Positions 1-10,546 of a stretch of 64,000 nt of DNA are shown here, piece after piece. The DNA is from Haliclona indistincta (taxonomy: Eukaryota; Porifera; Demospongiae; Haplosclerida; Chalinidae). Position 1 is the stretch's first letter. Each line of letters opens with the position of its first letter. The stretch is taken from contig OZ024789.1 in NCBI GenBank assembly GCA_964017065.1, forward strand, positions 3,537,971 through 3,601,970, in the 5' to 3' direction. The notes beneath the pieces were generated by a model, which did no database searches, was not told where the DNA came from, and worked only from the letters and a program-made list of their open reading frames with translations. The position numbers were made by a program, and so were the translations under genes.

Positions 1-592
1 CCTCCCCTTGCACAGCCTGGAGAAGCTGTTAAACAGCAGAATAAACATACCAGCACTCAATAGCCCCACCCTGAACAAGCAGATGGTATGCAGGCAGCCC
101 ACCTGTAGCTGCTATACACACTATTACACAATATGAAACAGTCTAGCAATCCAGTAATACAGGCTACATATCAGTTAGAGAATGGGTGCTTGCCCTTCAC
201 TATCTACAGTATTGTCGCCCCTTGGTCACACAATACCAGTATTATTCTCAAGATCAGTAACCTTCTCTCCAGCCCTCTCTAATCTTTCTATAAACACAAA
301 CTATACTAAATCTAGTTAGTTCAAGAAAGACTCAAGAACTCTTTAAACTAATCTTAGTCTTCTCTCTAAAAACAAGTGATATCAAAATAACTATCTACCT
401 CTTTATCTTTATCTATCATGTACAGTATAAGTGACTGATTGTACTGCACATCAAAGGAACCATTGTGTTCTTAGCAGATAAGTGCTTTTAAAGTAATGGG
501 TACTTGTGACCCTCTTGTATCCATTGTTTATTTGCTTGTCCTACCTATCAGATTATTGTGGCTAAACCAGCTCATCGGCTGTCACAACACAC

Positions 593-829
593 CTTTCTCT
601 TCACTGTCCAGGGCAGCCTGGACCTTGATTCTTTGAGCAGTGGAGAGCTCTTTTGGTGTTATACTGTTTGGGTCCTGCTGTTGGTCAAGCAAGCCTTTTT
701 CTCTGATAACAGAAAGTGCTTTCAACTGCGTGAGAGAAGAGAGGGAATGGTTGAGAGTTGAGGAGTATGTGCAAGAAAGAGAGAGAGGGAGAGGGGGAGA
801 GAGAGAGAGGGGGGAGAGAGAGAAAGAGA

Positions 830-867
<38 letters not shown>

Positions 868-971
868 AAGAGAGAGAGGAGAGAGTGAGGGAGAGGGGGA
901 GAGAGAAAGAGAGAGAGGGAGAGAGAAAGAGGGAGAAAGAGAGAGAGGGGGGAGAGAGAGAGAGAGTGAGG

Positions 972-1030
<59 letters not shown>

Positions 1031-2762
1031 AGAGAGTGACTTACTTTTGCAATGTCTGCTTTTCTTGGTCGTTTGATAGTTCCAGAGCTTTGGTGAGACA
1101 AGGGTAGAGAAGATGCCGATCGAATGCCTCTTCTAGGACGATCATCATCAGCGACTGAGGAGAGAGGGAATGAATTTGGCTGAGGAGGACGTGAAGACGA
1201 AGTAGTTGAGGAGGAAGCAGATGTAGAAAGAGGCCGTGAAGACGAAGTAGTTGAGGAGGAAGCAGATGTAGAAAGAGGCCTTGTAGACACAGCATTCGAA
1301 GTAGGAGTAGCGCTTGAGGATGACTGTTTTTTAACAGGAGGCGATATTGATGATCTAGGAGCTGACTCTGAGCTAGTGTGCGTAGTAGTGATGGAATCTG
1401 GTGTGAATAATTCAAAATCATCTTTTGACAAGACAGGTTTCTTTTGTTTATCCTTCTTTTTCAACCCTGGTGCAGACTTGGCTTCGCCTTGAGGCAGCAC
1501 AGCTAAGTTGGCTTCATCCTGTGGCGTTTGTTTAGTGGAAGTAGATAGTGAGTGCTTCATCAATAGCTGGGCTGCACTTTTAGGTTCCCTGGAAGCACCT
1601 GAGAATAAAATAATGTATACACAGTTACATGAGACTGGAAAGCCCCTGTTATGAATGGGGAAAACTAATTCTATTGAAGTAATAAATTACAAAGGGTTCT
1701 ACTACACACATGAGCTAACTTATAGGAGGTACCTGTCACAACTGAATTCTGACCCACACAAACTGATGCACTTTGTAGCATCCTGTGTGGGCATATCAAA
1801 GACTCCGCCTGTTCTATAATATCCATAATGGTGAACACTTACAGTGGGAGTAAAGCACAGGCTGGGAAGTTACAACATAGTGGGCGGAGATTGACCTCTG
1901 CTCAACCTCACAAAAAACTCACAGGGCAGCTTGAAGGTCCAGCAACAGCAGTGGGCTGTCGTACAAGAAACACCATCTGCTGCTCCCGCAATACGAGAAG
2001 TCTTACAAGACTCACGCATTCCAGTATTGCACGAGCTTTACTATTTCGTAACAAACACGGTGTCAATGTCACCGCAAAGAATTTCTACCTACTTGTTTAA
2101 AATTTTTACCAACCTGCCGTTTTGTTATAAACGGCCGTTCATGCAGTGTACTATCTGTGAGAGAGCTTGCCTTCTTTTTTGATCTTCTCTTTCTTCAAGC
2201 AGGTGTTGATCAATCTTGCTCCAACACTTTTGCTGCAATAACTTCTTGCTCGATAATGAGCAGTAAACAACCAAGGTCAAATTATTGTGCAAACATTCAA
2301 GTGATCCCATCATAAATAACATTATTATTGAAAATTGAAAGAAATAGAGTTTAGGAAAATCTTGCATGAGAACATTATCAGACCTCTTACAAAATGTAAG
2401 TCCCACTGTTTTACCAACTGTTACATGGTTGAAATCTCCACATAAAAAAACATACTAAATAAATTTAAGATATAAACTAAGGAAATCACACTATCATACC
2501 ACCCTTCCAAGGACTATAACCCACTGCTATCTCTTTACACGGTGAGCACGCAGTATCAGTAACCACTACAGGCTTACAATATATCTGATCCTCGCTGCAT
2601 CGTGACTCCGCTCCTAAACCTGAGGTCTCCATCACTACGTGCCTCTTTGACCTCGCCCAGTAGACGATTGACCTCTGAGTTGACCTTTGCTGATTTTGGT
2701 ACATATGAATCTCCTCCTCTTCGTACAGAGCCAGAGCTACCCATACCACCTCCACCTGTCAT
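593..2762 (-). CDS. Unrecognised Ser-rich charged protein, three exons, 3' end not resolved
   Basis: Three exons join in phase on the minus strand. Exon 1 is 2762-2578, starting at an ATG followed by a Gly-rich stretch (MTGGGGMGSSGS) and ending at ATT/GTAAGC in phase 2. Exon 2 is 1588-1045 and ends AAA/GTAAGT in phase 0. Exon 3 is 725-593, entered through a pyrimidine-rich acceptor and ending AAAG/GTGTGT in phase 1. The protein is hydrophilic, with a Lys-rich patch, a Ser/Thr-rich stretch containing a perfect 15-residue duplication (RPLSTSASSSTTSSS, about 1190-1282) and a C-terminal helix-like segment including ADIAKLKALSVIREKG and DPNS. No catalytic domain is visible. The KALxxIRxKG...DPNS pattern faintly recalls the C-terminal part of MCM10, but I do not claim that. 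Further exons toward position 1 are likely and could not be fixed. Confidence 0.55.
735..1036. repeat. (GA)n microsatellite in an intron
   Basis: About 300 bp of GA with GGGA interruptions, filling the intron between exons 2 and 3 of the minus-strand gene. On the coding strand it reads as CT and runs into the acceptor at 726. Confidence 0.95.
1589..2577 (-). other. Intron, no other gene seen
   Basis: AT-rich intron between the first two exons of the Ser-rich gene. Short open stretches on both strands lack start context, splice phase agreement or recognisable motifs. From 2763 to 3233 I also see no gene. Confidence 0.4.
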
Positions 2763-3233
2763 TTTGCGTAGCCTGTCGGTCAGTGATGGTGTGATGTTAC
2801 TACGGAACAAAGAATGAGGGGTGCAATCTGACCTTGCAGCAAGTGCAGTCACAGCATGGTGCAAGCCAGCAGAGTATGCATGATCGCTCACAAGGGAGCA
2901 GAATACCAATACCAATAAGACCATTGCGGCATCATGTTGATAGTAACCATGACTACTATTAGTATAATACTCCTTCATTATTAAATTTTTTGTAAAAGAT
3001 AATACAATAATAAAGAGAAGAGTCCCATTTTTATTAATTTTTTCTAAAGCAAGAAGTCTCTGATCACGTGCAGGTCTGCAGGAGCACTAAAACACGAGTG
3101 ATTTGTGCTTACTCACTCCATTACTCATACTCGACCACTCAACTATGATAAGCATGCATGAATGTATGATGATGAGTGAAATCATAGATGGTGAAATCAA
3201 TGAAGTGCTAAGCATGCCGTGATGTGAATATAC

Positions 3234-3809
3234 GGGAATGACTCAATTCACCCGGTTTGAAACCGTTGCCATGGCAATCACGTGATAACTATGGACGAAT
3301 AGTGTCAACTAAACCCAAAACCCTAAAAACCTTCTCCTAACTGCGCAGAGTCGGGAGGGGTATCCTAACCCGGGCCTTCGGCCCTTGGTAAGCCTAAGGA
3401 TCGTCGGGAGGGGCGTCCTAAACAGGGCCTTCGGCCCTAGCTAAAGATCGTCGGGAGGGGCGTCCTAAACAGGGCCTTCGGCCCTAGCTAAGGATCGTGG
3501 GAGGGTCGTTCTAAACTAAGGATCGTCGAGAATGTTACTACTAGCTAGAAAACTTAAGTTTTTTTGTGAAAAAAAAAACAAAAAAATCAATGGACACGGT
3601 GAGGATCGAACCGTGAACGTCTACATCACAAACCACCGCACTAAACCTCTGAGCCACCAGAACCTGCTGACCAACCGTTGCTACAAACAAGGCTTTATAG
3701 TGATTCAGTACGCGCGCGCATGTAGATGAAATAAGCCCCCGAAGGGGGCTTGTGCACGTGACGTACCCGTGACGTAGTCGTTTCAAACCGGGTGAAATGA
3801 GTCATAACC
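3234..3809. mobile_element. Non-autonomous TIR element with 10-bp target duplication
   Basis: The termini are inverted repeats of about 30 bp (left GGGAATGACTCAATTCACCC, right complement GGTTATGACTCATTTCACCC, both continuing GGTTTGAAAC). GTGAATATAC is present at 3224-3233 and again at 3810-3819, a 10-bp target-site duplication. A 9-10 bp duplication with a GG-initial TIR is typical of Mutator-like elements. The interior holds a minisatellite (GGATCGTCGGGAGGGGCGTC units with CCTTCGGCCC, 3350-3530), a T-rich run and a tRNA-like head on the minus strand. No transposase is encoded. Confidence 0.8.
3590..3665 (-). repeat. tRNA-derived SINE-like head
   Basis: On the minus strand TGGCTCAGAGG matches RNA polymerase III box A and GGTTCGATCC matches box B at near tRNA spacing. 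It is followed by a T-rich tract. No clean acceptor stem is seen, so this is a tRNA-derived repeat, not a tRNA gene. Confidence 0.6.
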
Positions 3810-3898
3810 GTGAATATACATAGTTCGTTGTCATAACTGCAAATAGTAGGCTAAGGTTACGCCCAAATTAATGTTATTGTCAAAGACACTGGCATTCC

Positions 3899-5123
3899 AT
3901 GGCAGACGAAGACCCGCAATATTGGCATCGTTACCGCAGTTCTGAAGAGGATTACGATCAACTGCAGAAATCAGAGTTTACTAAATGGATCAACATATAC
4001 TTAGCTATGGCTGAGGTAAGGAGACGCAATTCGCGGTCGTTCTCGCGCGAACGATCGCTCCAGCTGCTCAGAGGCTCTGGCTGATTGGCTGATGCATGAA
4101 ACACCCGTGAATGTAGTGCGCTCAAGAAGCCAGTATACCACTCCATGCCAACCAAGATTATAACGTAACAACTATCTTTTAGCGCTATAGCATATTGCAC
4201 TGTGCAGCGACACATACACTAGAATCATTACCAAGCTGCAGATCACGTGTTTCTCTGTCTCTTCAGGATGACGATACCGATAGAGTTGAAGATTTATACG
4301 TAGATTTGAGGGATGGAACTAAACTATTAAGACTCTTAAGATTATTCACTGGTGTGAAACTGGTATGTAGCTTCCATGCTAACTGAGTACATGTACAGTA
4401 AGTGCTGTTGTTATCAAAATTATTACTCCAGCAATGTGAAAAGGGCAGGGACACCATTTTCAAGAAAATAGCGAACTTGGATAAAGTTCTAGGTCACCTC
4501 AAAGACAGAAATGTAAGCTATTATCATGCATGGATGCAATGTGTTGATAGATACTCATTCTTGTGCATAGATTAAAATAGACGGCATTTTAGCTGACGAT
4601 TTGGTGAAAGGAAAGCCCAAAATCACTCTAGCTCTGGTGTGGATGCTCATACTCAATTTTGAGGTGAAGCCAGCTCTCTTAGAGTGGGCACAAAATGTCA
4701 CTCGAGATTACAATGGAGTTGATGTGACAAACTTTACACACTCTTGGACTGATGGGAGAGCCTTTTGTGCCATCATCAACAAGCACAGGCAAGTAACCAA
4801 AAGTTATTTATTTTTTGAGCAGTTGTTTTGGTTGAATACATGTTATAATAAAAACTTTGTTCATAATTATTTTATGCAGACCGGATCTATTGAACTATTC
4901 CAGCTGTGACTTCAGTCAACCGCTGGACTGTCTTGAAAGAGCTTTCTCTGTTGCTGAAGATAAGTGTAACACCATGCGACTACTTGAACCAACAGGTAGA
5001 AAATATGCGTAATTTGTTAAAGTACATTTCCTTGTTCTGTACACAGATGAGTATGTGTCTCATCCGCCAGAAGAGCTAACAGTGATGTACGTATCACAAC
5101 TCAAGAAAGTCTTCTGTAACGTG
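3899..5123 (+). CDS. Tandem calponin-homology (actin-binding) protein, spectrin/dystrophin/actinin-like, 3' end open
   Basis: Six exons in phase: 3899-4015, 4267-4362, 4432-4512, 4571-4798, 4880-4995 and 5047-5123. CH1 is seen in KSEFTKWIN, DLRDGTKLLRLLRLFTG and ADDLVKGKPKITLALVWMLI. CH2 is seen in LLEWAQ, VDVTNFTHSWTDGRAFCAII, RPDLLNY and ERAFSVAED, closing with LLEPTDEYV. This is the layout of the actin-binding head of spectrin-superfamily and plakin proteins, which cross-link actin at the cortex. Two oddities: the CH1-CH2 linker is nearly absent (NFEVKPALLEW), much shorter than in actinin or dystrophin; and the intron at 4799 starts with GC (AG/GCAAGT). The start is the first ATG before the domain. 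The last exon ends at a good donor (GTACGT), but no later exon was found before the repeat field, so rod and tail are either far away or lost. Confidence 0.8.
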
Positions 5124-6018
5124 GTACGTAGGCATAATAAATGTTAGTCATAATGTAAAGTGTTGTACAGTGGAACCCTTTTATCTTGACACCATTGGGA
5201 TCCACCGTGTCCTGATTAGAAGGGTCTCCTGATTTCAGGGTTCTTTGCATAATTTGAGCCTACATGTACAGTATAGAGGTGCCTACAAAGAGTACTTGAA
5301 TTGACTTTTTCGATACAAATTTAGAAGCAAAGAAAGACAGAAAGAAGTTTTCCTGAATGAACACTCCGTGGGTCTACTAGCATTAGCATGTGTTGCATCA
5401 TAACTATTACACTGATTCAATGTGTTTTCAATAGTTATGACGTTTTACATAGCCAATAATTATTATCACAAAGGTGGCGGGTGCGTATGAATATCATTAA
5501 TTCTAGAGTTATCAAACTTTAGCTGTGCATTAAAGTAAGTATCTACTATATCAATAGAAAGTCTAGAATGTAAAAAACAGCATTTAGTGCGCTGTTCGCC
5601 TCTTGCAAAGTGACTGGCCTTCTGTGACGTCTCATTTTCACGAGCTTCATTTTACAGGATAAATAATCGTTTTGGAGCTTTGCCTGGCAGTCAGCTTCAA
5701 AATATGCATGGATTACCAGTTATTCAGCTCGTGGAGCCAGTAACCAGATAGTGGGCACGATCAGGAGCCTTGTCCAGAGTGCTACAGAGTGAAGGGACCG
5801 ACTTAGGCGACCAGAACGCATAATTTTATAGAGGGGTGGAGCCGTAAAGGTCTCAGCTGAATACTATCTAAAATAGCTAAGTAGAGTAAATAATCAATTT
5901 TCGGATGGCAAGTATTTTCGGACTGTTTTTTTGTACAAGTTAAGCTAGGATTACCCAAACTATTCTTTCTTGCTGCCCTTTGCACAATAATTATAATCTG
6001 CAGTGTCCTAGCTATAAA
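5124..6018. other. No gene; dispersed repeats
   Basis: From 5165 a CAGTGGAACC...GACACCATTGGG repeat begins; related copies are near 40948 and 45169. The rest is AT-rich with no supported feature. Confidence 0.4.
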
Positions 6019-6237
6019 TGCTTTTCGCGTGGAGGCGTGAAGGAATGTTCGCACCGCTAGCATTGAGAAAGTGACGCGTATTTGCGTGTCATGACAAGGT
6101 ACCCGCCTACTGGGGGTCGTTAACACCTCGTACGAGGCGTTGATTGACCCCCAGTAGGCGGGTACCTCGTCATGACACGCAAATACGCGTCACTTTCTCA
6201 ATGCTAGCGTTGCGAACATTCCTCCACGCGGAAAGCC
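6019..6237. mobile_element. Foldback (palindromic) element
   Basis: Two arms of about 100 bp are near-perfect inverted repeats (for example GACGCGTATTTGCGTGTCAT on the left and its complement on the right), meeting at a short spacer around 6128-6143. No coding capacity. Confidence 0.7.
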
Positions 6238-7265
6238 TCTAGTACTTGCTCGTTTTACATGGAAAATGGGTGTACCCACACTCCAAAGCACTTGCCGTAT
6301 TTGAAACAAAATTATTTCGTACTCTGCAATCACGGAGACCCCACATAGGGGGTGGGTGGGTTGCGGGGCGGGTGCGATTAGGAAGAGATGGCATTTTTGG
6401 CACTCTGGCAAAAGGAGATGTATCTTCTTCCATCGCTCTTGCTGATACAGGGTTTTGCAGGTCACTTGTCGGGCGCAATGTAGGTTGTGTCTGGTAACCA
6501 CGTGACAGCCATGCGTTGTTCTAATAAACGCCGTCCATTTGTCATGTCTAAGCTTCCCCACGTGGAACACAGCTACTCGATGGACAAGCGTACTGAAGGC
6601 TGTGTGGAAAGACCACTATTTAGTGCATCTCTTCGCGTATGCTGAAACCTCTCTACATATCGCCTCTCTACAAAGGACATGATGTTGCGTAAATCTCTCA
6701 CCAGACCACGCCCTTTTCAGCTAAACTCACGCGCAGGTCACGTGAAAATAATATCAAACATTACTCGCGCTGCGACAAGGGACCTGCAAAAAGCTGTAGG
6801 GAATTTTTGCCGAAATCGTGTCTTCTCATTAAAAATATTCGCCCCTCTGTGACTTACAGACGGAGATCTTTTTGCAAAATCCCAAACATACGTTTCTTCC
6901 TTCCTTCTTCTTACAAAGTTTATGTCTGACATTTTTTGTGGGTGTGGCATGCTCAGGAAAGAAACGCAACTTTTCGTCATTGGGTGGAGCTTGCTACGCC
7001 CAAAAGACGAATGGTGACTTTCTTGGGTGATCAGTGTGACTGAGCAAGCCTTCAACTAACAGTAGAAACCAAAATATCCGTAATCCTGATGTTTGGGAAG
7101 TCCACTCTTAAAACAGCGAAGGCGGCGTGTGTGATGGCAACTTGTAGCCACTGAATAGTAACCCGGATTTTATGAGTGACTGGTCTGCCGCTTCTACGAC
7201 CACGCTGGAATTCGCCTCCAAGTAACGTGTCCGGAAGTACGTATTATCGGACGATTGTACCTATT
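6238..7265. other. No gene supported
   Basis: GC-richer sequence with short open frames on both strands. A loosely inverted pair (TTTTGCAGGTCACTTGTCGG near 6453 and its approximate complement near 6770-6795) suggests an old TIR repeat. Nothing else is recognised. Confidence 0.3.
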
Positions 7266-7403
7266 GGGATGAACTAACTTCACCCAACCTGAAGTGCGGA
7301 TGTGTTATGTCACGGGCAGGAAGCACGTGACATGCCCGCACGTGTATTGTAATAGAATTATTACTATAAAGCCTCGATCGTTCCAAAGGCAAGCAAGCAA
7401 TAG

Positions 7404-7470
7404 GTCTCAGTGGTTCAATTGGTAGGTGGTGTGCATAGCAGTGTTGTGTGCTAGGGTTCAATCCCTTGGT
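7404..7470 (+). repeat. tRNA-like sequence inside the TIR element
   Basis: TGGTTCAATTGG (box A-like) is followed by GGGTTCAATCCC (a good box B and T-loop core) about 30 bp later. It differs from the two other tRNA-like heads. It may be a separate SINE or a decayed tRNA; I see no full cloverleaf. Confidence 0.45.
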
Positions 7471-7740
7471 AAGTGCTACTTTTGGTGTTTTTTTTTCACT
7501 AATAAAACTGTTAGGCAGAGGCTAGCGCTCTTATCCATGTTTTAAACTATGATATGAATAATTCTCTTTGATGTAATGAGGTATCCAAATTCGCGTATTC
7601 ACCTGTGCGTGGGCGGGCGTAAAAAACATGATTGTGTCTATTGACACCAATTCGTTGGTGTCAATAACGGCCACCGAAATGCTATTGACACCAACCTAAA
7701 TCACACTATAAAGGCATGTTTGTAGTGTTGATTGGTCAGC

Positions 7741-7815
7741 AGGTTCTGATGGCTCAGCGGTTTAGCACGGTGGCTAGTAATGCGATTGTTCAGGATCGAT
7801 TCTCGCTCCAAGCGT
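7741..7815 (+). repeat. tRNA-derived SINE-like head (sister of 3590-3665)
   Basis: TGGCTCAGCGG is a box A match and GGATCGATTCTC a box B match, preceded by GGTCAGCAGGTTCTG, which the minus-strand copy at 3590-3690 shares. A T-rich tract follows. Confidence 0.6.
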
Positions 7816-7887
7816 TTTTTTTTTGTTTTTTTTTTGTTTTTTTTCCAGAAAACTTCAGTTTTTGCTACAATGTTTTTAGCTCGACGA

Positions 7888-8100
7888 TCCTTAGTTAGGA
7901 AGACCCTCGCGACGATCCTTAGTTAGTTAGGAAGACCCTCCCGACGATCCTTAGTTAGGAAGACCCTCGCGACGATCCTTAGTTAGTTAGGAAGACCCTC
8001 CCGACGATCCTTAGTTAGGAAGACCCTCGCGACGATCCTTAAAGTTAGTTAGGAAGACCCTCCAGACGATCCTTAGTTAGTTAGGACGACCCTCCCAACT
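7888..8100 (+). repeat. Minisatellite, about 27-31 bp unit
   Basis: Roughly seven units of CGACGATCCTTAGTTAGGAA followed by GACCCTC, alternating between a single and a doubled TTAG. Related units occur in the inverse orientation at 3400-3530 and at 8550-8620. Confidence 0.9.
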
Positions 8101-8358
8101 TTGCGCAGTTAGGAGAAGGTTTTTTTTAGGGTTTAGGTTTTAGGATTTAGGTTGGTGTCAATAGCGTTTCGGTGGCCATTATTGACACCAACGAATTGGT
8201 GTCAATAGACACAGCCAAAAAACATGGTGCCACCACGCACTAGGCAGCAAACTAAGCGCCGTTTATCACGCTATTTGTATGTTTTGCGCCGTTTCGGGTA
8301 GCTTGCTGGTACAAGAGTGCTATTTTCTCTCCAAGTAAGTCGAAATCATAGTTTAAAC

Positions 8359-8461
8359 CGGTTATAAACCTCGGTTTTCGGTGCATATGTGAATTTGGAT
8401 TCCTCGGGCTTCGCCCTCGGTATCCAAATTCCCATATACACCTCTACCTCGGTTTATAACC
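8359..8461. repeat. Hairpin repeat
   Basis: GTTATAAACCTCGGTTTTCG at the left pairs with CTCGGTTTATAAC at the right; the loop is GGGCTTCGCCC-like. It lies inside the 7266-8741 element. Confidence 0.5.
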
Positions 8462-8753
8462 TACATTTGCACGGGTCAGTAGCGCTGTTAGGTCTATGTT
8501 TTGCGCTGTTAGCCACGGGTTAGCGCTGTTAGCTCCATAGGACAACTCTCCCGACGATCCTTAGTTAGGAAGACCCTCCCGACAATCCTTAGTTAGGAAG
8601 ACCCTCCCGACTTTGCGCAGTTAGGCGAAGTTTTTTAAGGTCTTGGGTTTAGGATTTAGTTTTGTTTAGCACGTGAATACCATAGCAACGAGCGTGACAT
8701 AATACATCCGCACTTCAGGTTGGGTGAACTTAGTCCATCCCTGTACCTATTAT

Positions 8754-9260
8754 CGGACGATCGTTTCTGTCCTCGCAGAAACAGTGCAGCAGCGCTTCAC
8801 CTAGTGCTGCTAGCATACGCCTACCTATGTACTAACCGGTGGTGGACAGCGATATCCCTGAAAGCTTCTGGTCGTAGAGAAAGAGGCGGCAATCATGTGT
8901 ACGCATTTGGTGTTATCAATGATCGGACAGTTTCCTTGTATTAATTGTATTTTATACTGTGACTTATGGCATTAGAACACTGTACTAACGTTAGCTGTGT
9001 ATAAACAGGGCTCAGACTCGGTTATACACAGCTCACGTTAGTACAGTGTTCTTATGCCATAAGTCACAATATAAAATACAATTAATGCAAGGAAACTAGA
9101 TCACACCAAGTGCGCACACATTGCCGCCTCTTTCTCCACGACCAGAAGCTTTCAGGGATATCGCTATCCACCACCGGTTAGTACATAGGTAGGCGTATGC
9201 TAGCAGCACTAGGTGAAGCGCTGCTGCACTGTTTCTGCGAGGACAGAAACGATCGTCCGA
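8754..9260. mobile_element. Large palindromic foldback element
   Basis: Arms of about 240 bp are near-perfect inverted repeats (CGGACGATCGTTTCTGTCCT at the left end, its complement at the right end) around a short spacer near 9006-9021. The Mutator-like element at 7266-8741 inserted immediately to its left. No coding capacity. Confidence 0.85.
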
Positions 9261-9840
9261 AGACTATTGATAATTTTTTTAAATTTAATTCAAAAATGCA
9301 AATTCATGATCATCTCCAGAAAGCGTTCTCCCTCCTTGCCATCCTCTCCCATTTTTATTGACAGCTCTCCCTTAGACAAAGTTGACTCATACATATAATA
9401 TCTGGGAGTTTGGATAACCTCATCTCTCAGTTGGTCTTTGCAAATTGACGAGATTTGTATGAAAGCTAAGCAGAAAATTGGTTTCATGTACAGATCACTC
9501 TACAGTTATGCTGGTTGCAATACTTTCTTGAGTCTCTACCTGTCTCATGTTCGACCTCATCTTGAGTATGCGGCAGTTGTGTGGGACCCTTATTATTAAC
9601 AAGCTAGAAAATGTTCAAAAATTTGCTCTCAAGGCTGCTACAAAACAATGGAAGGCCAACTACTATGATCTCCTCAGTGTATGCCAAGTGCCTTCTCTTG
9701 TGCAGAGGTGTCAGTATCTGAAGCTAACCACTCTCTTCAAGATTAACAAAGGTCTTATCATTATGCCTGAAGTGCCTGTCCATGCAAGATCGCTGCCTAG
9801 AAACCACACTATCAAGCGTGCACTCATTGACTATGACAAC
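9255..9840 (+). pseudogene. LINE (CR1/Jockey-like) reverse transcriptase C-terminal fragment
   Basis: Conceptual translation shows the C-terminal part of a non-LTR reverse transcriptase: KCKFMIISRKR, then YLGVWITSSLSWSLQIDE, KAKQKIGFMYRSLY, LSHVRPHLEYAAVVWDP and, in another frame, NKLENVQKFALKA. This is the thumb and connection region of CR1/Jockey-type ORF2. An in-frame TAA lies just before YLGVW (near 9398) and a frameshift near 9590. The 5' end is cut off, as expected from 5'-truncated insertion. It runs into a minus-strand Mutator fragment. Confidence 0.75.
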
Positions 9841-10286
9841 CAACTTGCAAACTGCATTATATTACCTGTACTGCTATGCGTTCTAATGGCTATCCGTGCC
9901 CCTATTGTCAGCCACTGTATTGCTCGCTTAGTCAACCCACCCTTTCCACAGAACTCGGGGTGATCTTTTGCAAGAGCTTCTAATTGACAGCAATAGCATT
10001 TGCAGGCGTGATTGAACCATTCCACTTTCTGAATGAAGGGACCATATGGAACTGATTGAATCAGCGTCAACATCAGTGAACTATCTCCATCTGCTGTCAC
10101 TCGCATGTAGCGTACACCATGGTGCTGTTCAGAGAGGTGAAAGCCTTCAGCTACAATGTCGCTTTCCATGAAAGAGGATGACTTTTCCCAATTTTTGTAG
10201 CACTTGTGTGTTGGAAATTCCTGATGCCTCTTGTCAGCAATGGCACAGATTGAACAATACTTGTTGCGCACTCCCAAGAAAAGCAA
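9831..10286 (-). pseudogene. Mutator-like transposase fragment
   Basis: A 151-codon open frame shows KCYKNWEKSS, ESDIVAEGF, GVRYMRVTADGDSS, VPYGPFIQKVEW and KGGLTKRAIQWL. This pattern belongs to the DDE transposase family of Mutator-like elements common in arthropod and other animal genomes; ADGDSS is a likely catalytic Asp block. The N-terminal part is missing and the frame stops at the junction with the LINE fragment. It appears to be a relic. If any Mutator element is still active in this genome, its transposase would be a candidate mover for the nearby 9-10 bp-TSD elements (inference). Confidence 0.6.
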
Positions 10287-10320
10287 CTTTTCGTGTGCAC
10301 ATCAAAGATTACGGCAGATT

Positions 10321-10546
10321 ACGACGACCTGATAGTAGCAGCACTCGCCGCTTCTGATCATCTTTGCTTTGTCTCATGACGTAGAAAATGACGTACGTCA
10401 AATCATAAATACAATAATTTATACAGATACATTACCCGTATATGTCCGTACATTGTCTCTATGATTTGACGTACGTCATTGTCTACGTCATGAGATAAAG
10501 CAAAGACGATCAGAAGCGGCGAGTGCTGCTACTATCAGGTCGTCGT
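10321..10546. mobile_element. Palindromic MITE
   Basis: TIRs of about 85 bp (ACGACGACCTGATAGTAGCA at the left, complement at the right) flank a 50-bp AT-rich centre. ATT lies outside both ends, possibly a 3-bp duplication. Confidence 0.8.

Larger units (their letters stand above)
7631..8216. mobile_element. Nested TIR element with 10-bp target duplication
   Basis: TIRs of about 65 bp begin around TGTGTCTATTGACACCAATT and themselves contain a small hairpin (TTGGTGTCAATA). AAAAAACATG lies directly outside both ends (7621-7630 and 8217-8226). The interior repeats the plan of the 3234-3809 element: tRNA-like head, T-rich stretch, GACGATCCTTAGTTAGGAAG minisatellite and a TTGCGCAGTTAGG...TTTAGGGTTTAGG tail, though the TIRs are unrelated. 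Confidence 0.85.
7266..8741. mobile_element. Mutator-like non-autonomous TIR element with 10-bp target duplication
   Basis: TIRs of about 48 bp differ at only a few positions (GGGATGAACTAACTTCACCC at the left; complement of the right end GGGATGGACTAAGTTCACCC). TGTACCTATT flanks both ends (7256-7265 and 8742-8751), a clear 10-bp duplication. It carries a tRNA-like sequence near its left end, a complete second TIR element (7631-8216), a hairpin and a second block of the GACGATCCTTAGTTAGGAAG minisatellite (8550-8620). No transposase frame. Confidence 0.85.

Noticed and set aside
640..1076. Open frames of alternating Glu/Arg residues
   Set aside because: Translation of the GA microsatellite; the real minus-strand exon stops at 1045 with a GTAAGT donor.
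1828..2182. Small plus-strand frames in the first gene's intron
   Set aside because: No conserved motif, no partner exon, and they oppose a better supported gene.
5803..7055. Several 80-126 codon frames on both strands
   Set aside because: They overlap palindromic and repeat DNA and show no recognisable motif.
7404..7470. Functional tRNA gene
   Set aside because: Boxes A and B are present but no convincing acceptor stem or anticodon loop; it lies inside a transposon.
7888..8100. CRISPR-like array of 27-bp repeats
   Set aside because: Units are contiguous without unique spacers and the genome is eukaryotic.
8130..8160. Telomere-like TTTAGGGTTTAGG sequence
   Set aside because: Too short and irregular, and it recurs as the fixed tail of the repeat cargo.
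8720..8944. 74-codon frame at the end of the 7266-8741 element
   Set aside because: It lies in the arm of a palindromic foldback element, with no domain and no splice partner.
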